A DNA stretch of 64,000 bases, taken from the NCBI RefSeq assembly GCF_017968885.1, contig NZ_CP072913.1:4324001-4388000 (forward strand), read 5' to 3'. The stretch comes from Pseudomonas sp. Tri1 (GTDB lineage: Bacteria; Pseudomonadota; Gammaproteobacteria; Pseudomonadales; Pseudomonadaceae). Positions 60,683 to 64,000 of this stretch are shown piece by piece. The stretch's first letter is position 1. The number at the start of each line of letters is the position of its first letter. The translations under genes and the position numbers were made by a program. The notes under the pieces were generated by a model, which was given only the letters and a program-made list of their open reading frames with translations, was not told the DNA's origin and did not search any database.

Positions 60683-61882
60683 ATGAGTACCCCTTCCGCT
60701 GCGCTCGACGCCCCCCGTGCCGGCATCTGGTTGCCGATCCTTGCGGGTCTTTGCGCCAGCCTCGTCAGCATCGGCCTGGCGCGTTTCGCCTACACACCGC
60801 TGATTCCTTCGCTGATCCAGGCGCAGTGGTTTTCTGCCCATGACGTGGTCTACCTGGGGGCTGCGAACCTGGTCGGCTACTTGATCGGTGCTCTGCTCGG
60901 CCGGCCCGTGGCCCGCCGGCTGACGAATAAAAACGCCTTGCGGCTGATGATGCTCGCCGTGACGGCCGCGTTTTTCGCCTGCGCCTTTCCCGTGTCGGTG
61001 ACCTGGTATTTCGCCTGGCGATTGCTATCGGGGATCGCCGGCGGTGCAATCATGGTGCTGGTGGCGGCAACCGTGCTGCCCCACGTCCCCGCAGCACGTA
61101 GAGGGCTGGCCAGTGGCGCGATTTTCCTTGGTATCGGCCTGGGCATCGCCGGCTCCGGCACGATCGTGCCGCCGCTGTTGAGCCTCGGCCTGCAGGCCAC
61201 CTGGCTGGGGCTCGGGGCGCTGTCGCTGGTACTGACCGGGCTGAGCTGGTTCGGTTGGCCGCAGGATCTGCCGCACGTGGCCGCCAACGCTAGCGACGCC
61301 AAGCCCGACGAGCCAACGCCTCGCGCCGTGTACCAATTGTTCGCTCAATATGCGTTCATGGCCGCCGGGCTCGTGCCTGCCATGGTCTTCCTGGTGGATT
61401 ATGTGACCCGCGGTCTCGGTGCCGGTGCGCATATCGGGGCGCTGGTCTGGGTGATGTATGGCCTCGGTGCGATTATCGGGCCGGTGAGCTATGGCTTTCT
61501 TGCCGACCATCTCGGGGCGCGCAGGAGTATTCGACTGGTCCTGGTCGTGCAAGCGATCGCCCTTGGCTTGCTGGCGATCTCACACACCTTCATCGCATTG
61601 GCGTCACTGGCGCTGATCATCGGTTCATTCCCACCCGGCATTGTGCCTTTGGCCCTGGCCCGGGTGCATGAACTGGTACCGGACCATCACCGTCAACAAG
61701 TCGCCTGGAGCCGTGCCACCATATCCTTCGCCACCTTCCAGGCCGTGGCCGGGTTTGCCTATTCGGCGCTGTTCAATGCCAGCGGCGGGCATCACGCCGT
61801 GCTTTTCCTGGTTTCAGGCGGGGCAATTATTTTTGCGCTGATACTCGACTTCATCTTCGTGGAGAAAGAAGACTCGAAATGA
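60683..61882 (+). CDS. MFS transporter, YbfB/YjiJ family
   Basis: The 399 residues start MSTPSAALDAPRAGIWLPIL and have about 12 hydrophobic helices. The early block SIGLARFAYTPLIPSLIQAQ is typical of YbfB/YjiJ-like permeases. A short tail ends at VEKEDSK. The transported compound is unknown. Its promoter region is shared with the divergent LysR gene, which is likely its regulator. Confidence 0.9.
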   Translation: MSTPSAALDAPRAGIWLPILAGLCASLVSIGLARFAYTPLIPSLIQAQWFSAHDVVYLGAANLVGYLIGALLGRPVARRLTNKNALRLMMLAVTAAFFACAFPVSVTWYFAWRLLSGIAGGAIMVLVAATVLPHVPAARRGLASGAIFLGIGLGIAGSGTIVPPLLSLGLQATWLGLGALSLVLTGLSWFGWPQDLPHVAANASDAKPDEPTPRAVYQLFAQYAFMAAGLVPAMVFLVDYVTRGLGAGAHIGALVWVMYGLGAIIGPVSYGFLADHLGARRSIRLVLVVQAIALGLLAISHTFIALASLALIIGSFPPGIVPLALARVHELVPDHHRQQVAWSRATISFATFQAVAGFAYSALFNASGGHHAVLFLVSGGAIIFALILDFIFVEKEDSK

Positions 61883-61987
61883 GCGAATTCAGGTGAAAAA
61901 AATCTAAAGAACCCCGGCAATTCGGCGAATTCAAGCTTCACTCTGTGAGGCGAAGCCCATCGGTTTCGCAGATAACGCTTCCACGCC

Positions 61988-62015
61988 TTGCGCGTGAACC
62001 CGAATCGTCTATAAA
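61988..62015 (+). promoter_or_regulatory. Candidate promoter of the small secreted protein
   Basis: TTGCGC (61988-61993), a 16-nt spacer and TATAAA (62010-62015), 139 nt before the ATG at 62155. Confidence 0.4.
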
Positions 62016-62154
62016 GTTCCGCCGGCAATCCGGATTTCTGACCAACAGTTACCTTACGCCTCGTTGGATTGTTGACTCGTTGTTGCAAGCCGAGCAAAAT
62101 GATTTCAATTTGCCATCCAAGCCCTTAGCTTCAGCTTATTTCATGGAAGAAAGC

Positions 62155-62556
62155 ATGAAAACGGTTATATCGATCGCCGTACTTTTCGTAGCATGCTACG
62201 CCACAGCGGACGTTCAGAAAATCCAATATAACTACGACGATTCGGCGGCGGAATACGCCATCGTCTCGTTTGCTGAATATGGTCCTGCCATCCACGCCAC
62301 CATACGAAGAACGGGGACGTACTTCACCAGCTATACAAAATTGGAGCTTGATTGCGCCAACCGCAATGTCCGCCATATGGGCATGTACAGCAGCGTCGAG
62401 GCCTTGGAAAACGTTCAGTTTGACGAGATGCAGGGGCGAATCGTCGAGGGCACCGTGGCTGATGAAGTAGGGAAAGTACTCTGCAGCGGTTCCACCTTGA
62501 CCGCCTCGCAGTCCGCTGAACTGCCTGCCAAAGCGCAACCAGACGACAAGATTTGA
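62155..62556 (+). CDS. Small exported protein of unknown function
   Basis: The ATG at 62155 follows GGAAGAAAGC and gives 133 residues; an in-frame ATG at 62143 is less likely. A signal peptide (KTVISIAVLFVACYATA) is cleaved before DVQKIQY. The mature ~115 residues contain two cysteines (LDCANRN and VLCSGST) that could form a disulfide, and many Tyr and Thr. I recognise no family. Base use is less GC-rich than in the neighbours, which suggests later acquisition. Confidence 0.7.
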   Translation: MKTVISIAVLFVACYATADVQKIQYNYDDSAAEYAIVSFAEYGPAIHATIRRTGTYFTSYTKLELDCANRNVRHMGMYSSVEALENVQFDEMQGRIVEGTVADEVGKVLCSGSTLTASQSAELPAKAQPDDKI

Positions 62557-62561
62557 TCCCT

Positions 62562-62624
62562 ACGCCGCTAGCCTGCGGCGTTGCCTTTCGCACCCGAGCG
62601 AAAGTCAGAGCAAAATGCTCTGAC
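62562..62624. other. Three contiguous hairpins
   Basis: ACGCCGC-TAGCCT-GCGGCGT (62562-62581), CTTTCGC-ACCCGA-GCGAAAG (62585-62604) and GTCAGAGCA-AAA-TGCTCTGAC (62604-62624) follow one another, all with perfect stems. The first two have six-base loops. They lie just after the stop of the exported protein. Confidence 0.75.
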
Positions 62625-62770
62625 ATGGATGTCTTCGTATTGGATGGCGAGACCTTGCGACGGCTCGCCAGTGACTACTGCAAGACTCTTTATTTGTGCA
62701 TAGACAGAAAAAGGCAACCTGACCCGATGACCTGAAGTACCTACCTACTCTTGGCGGGTGGGGAAGATTC

Positions 62771-62977
62771 ATGCACGCAAAAAAGATATTCGAGTTCCTG
62801 ATGTCGCTGTTGGCCTACGCTCTTGTCTCACTGCTCTGGTTGGCGTACGCCGTTCCAAGCATGATCGAGCAAGACTCAGACCTCTCATTGATCGTGGCCG
62901 CCACCGGGTCGATCATTTGGATGTGTGCCACGGGCTGTATCGTTTTGTACATGATCCAGAAGTCCCGAGCGAGCTGA
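62771..62977 (+). CDS. Small membrane protein (two helices)
   Basis: The 68 residues start MHAKKIFEFLMSLLAYALVS after a GGGGAAG ribosome site. Two membrane helices are visible (LLAYALVSLLWLAYAV and IVAATGSIIWMCATGCIVLY). The basic N-terminus predicts an N-in topology. No family is recognised. It could be linked to the exported protein upstream (214 nt away), but this is not shown. Confidence 0.6.
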   Translation: MHAKKIFEFLMSLLAYALVSLLWLAYAVPSMIEQDSDLSLIVAATGSIIWMCATGCIVLYMIQKSRAS

Positions 62978-63028
62978 TCGAGAGATCGAACCCACTCGGC
63001 TACGCAAAAAGCGCGTTACATCGAGGCC

Positions 63029-64000
63029 TTAGCGCAACGCTTGTTTTCGCTCAAGCCTGGAACGATAACTGCCCGGTGGAACGCCGAAAAAATCCCGGAA
63101 ACGCCGTTGGAAGTGCGGCGAACTGACAAAGCCCGTCGCCACGGCGATTTCTGTCACAGACCGATTGGTTTGCTGGATGAGTTGGCGCGCGCGCGTCAGG
63201 CGCAGTTCCAGGTAATAGCGCGTTGGAGTCGCCCCGAGAAAACTGCAGAAGCGTCGTTCCAACTGCCGCTTGGAAATCTTGACGCACGCCGCCAGCTCAT
63301 CGATGGTCAAGGGCTCCTCTACGTTTTGCCACATCAGCTCCAACGCCAGCTTGAGACTTTCCGGCAGCGTCGGGTCCGTTTCGACAAAGACCGGCGGTAA
63401 ATCCGAAGCATCATCGCCGGATTCATCACAGCGAAGAATCTCCTCGATCGCCCCCACCAGCGCCTGCCCTCCCGTCTTGCTGATCAACTGGAGCATCATG
63501 CGCAGCGAGCTGTTCGCGCCGGCGCAACTGACCCGCTCCCGGTCAACCACGTAGGCGCGGCTGGAAACCTTCACGTGGGGAAACATCTCCGTCATCATGG
63601 CGCGGCTTTCCGGATGCACGGCGCATTCGAAACCATCGAGCAGGTTGGCATCGGCAACAAAAAACACGCCGTTCCACAACCCGCCCAGTATCGCCCCGGA
63701 CGTTGCATTGGCGCGCAGCTTGCGACGCAGCAATGGATGGCCCTGCAACTTCACACGAAAGCCACCGGCGACGATCAGCACGTCCTGGTTCTCCGGCATC
63801 TGCGCCAGCTCGATGTCAGTCGAGATGACGATTCCCAGGTCGCTCGTCACCTGCGCCCCGGAAACCCCCACCGTCAATACCTCGTAGAGCGGCATGTCGC
63901 TCATCAGGTTGGCGGTCACCAGCGCGTCCACCGCCCCGGTGAAGGACATCATCGAGAAGTTATCCATCAACACAAACGCGACACGGATCGGCGCCTGGTT
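63029..64000 (-). CDS. GlxA-family regulator (window-truncated at its start)
   Basis: The frame stays open to the window edge (NQAPIRVAFVLMDNFSMMSF read from 64000), so the true start lies outside; the GTG at 63973 is only an internal codon. The visible part has a DJ-1/PfpI-like domain without a cysteine at the elbow (SGAILGGLWNGVFFVAD), then an AraC domain (LTIDELAACVKISKRQLERR and VTEIAVATGFVSSPHFQRRF). This subfamily often regulates amino acid or quaternary-amine catabolism; the target is not visible. Confidence 0.9.
   Translation of the reverse strand, partial: NQAPIRVAFVLMDNFSMMSFTGAVDALVTANLMSDMPLYEVLTVGVSGAQVTSDLGIVISTDIELAQMPENQDVLIVAGGFRVKLQGHPLLRRKLRANATSGAILGGLWNGVFFVADANLLDGFECAVHPESRAMMTEMFPHVKVSSRAYVVDRERVSCAGANSSLRMMLQLISKTGGQALVGAIEEILRCDESGDDASDLPPVFVETDPTLPESLKLALELMWQNVEEPLTIDELAACVKISKRQLERRFCSFLGATPTRYYLELRLTRARQLIQQTNRSVTEIAVATGFVSSPHFQRRFRDFFGVPPGSYRSRLERKQALR

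Noticed and set aside
61792..62097. Minus-strand 101-residue frame overlapping the MFS 3' end
   Set aside because: It overlaps a well-supported gene antisense and has no ribosome site or family similarity that I can name.
62553..62735. 60-residue frame through the three hairpins
   Set aside because: The perfect stems explain the sequence better than coding does; no ribosome site is seen.

Overview
The window is a chromosomal segment of a fluorescent-group Pseudomonas. Three things support this. The gene order serS-crcB-rarA-lolA-ftsK / trxB-aat-bpt-infA / clpA-clpS / cspD / icd / idh / mnmA-hflD-purB / aceA / nuoA-N is the one I know from Pseudomonas genomes. NuoC and NuoD are fused. Intergenic spaces hold ten copies of the GTGGGAGCGAGCTTGCTCGCGAT-type REP doublet typical of the P. 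fluorescens group. Base composition is GC-rich throughout, and no tRNA, rRNA, CRISPR array, transposase or prophage gene was seen.

Layout: 1-25.9 kb is core housekeeping. It covers siroheme synthesis (cysG, cut by the window edge), seryl-tRNA synthetase, fluoride export, replication-fork rescue (RarA), lipoprotein carrier (LolA), chromosome segregation (FtsK), thioredoxin reductase, N-degron tagging (Aat, Bpt), ClpS-ClpA, two unrelated isocitrate dehydrogenases (dimeric icd, monomeric idh), tRNA thiolation (MnmA), PurB, a ribosomal oxygenase and isocitrate lyase. Icd/Idh and AceA form the TCA/glyoxylate branch point. The aceA promoter has a perfect inverted repeat that looks like an RccR operator, and the mRNA leader is about 350 nt long. 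From 26.1 to 28.0 kb there is an HBM-type chemoreceptor. An ~870-nt non-coding interval follows, with a degenerate REP and a strong Fur-box-like sequence. From 28.9 to 43.9 kb lies the complete complex I operon nuoABCDEFGHIJKLMN, with a 12-bp hairpin between nuoF and nuoG.

From 44 kb on the content is accessory. There is an FAD oxidoreductase and a hemerythrin-like protein behind a near-consensus sigma-54 promoter. A LysR gene and a YcaC-like hydrolase follow. Next comes a tightly overlapping minus-strand operon of LysR, DoxX, membrane ABM monooxygenase and YtcJ-type amidohydrolase, then an alpha/beta-hydrolase of the aryl esterase/perhydrolase family. Two related STAND-type regulators (winged helix plus NB-ARC-like ATPase) converge and overlap at their 3' ends; one keeps a long C-terminal helical-repeat region and the other stops just before it. 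A GlxA-type regulator, a pirin, a LysR/MFS divergent pair, a small secreted protein, a small membrane protein and a second GlxA-type regulator (cut by the window edge) complete the window.

The best candidate for something not yet described is the 47-58 kb block, the coupled LysR-DoxX-ABM-amidohydrolase operon plus the STAND pair beside the esterase. I cannot prove from sequence that these parts form one system. The regulatory sites (sigma-54, RccR-like, Fur-like, LysR operator, three contiguous hairpins at 62.56-62.62 kb) are sequence matches and need experiments or comparative searches.
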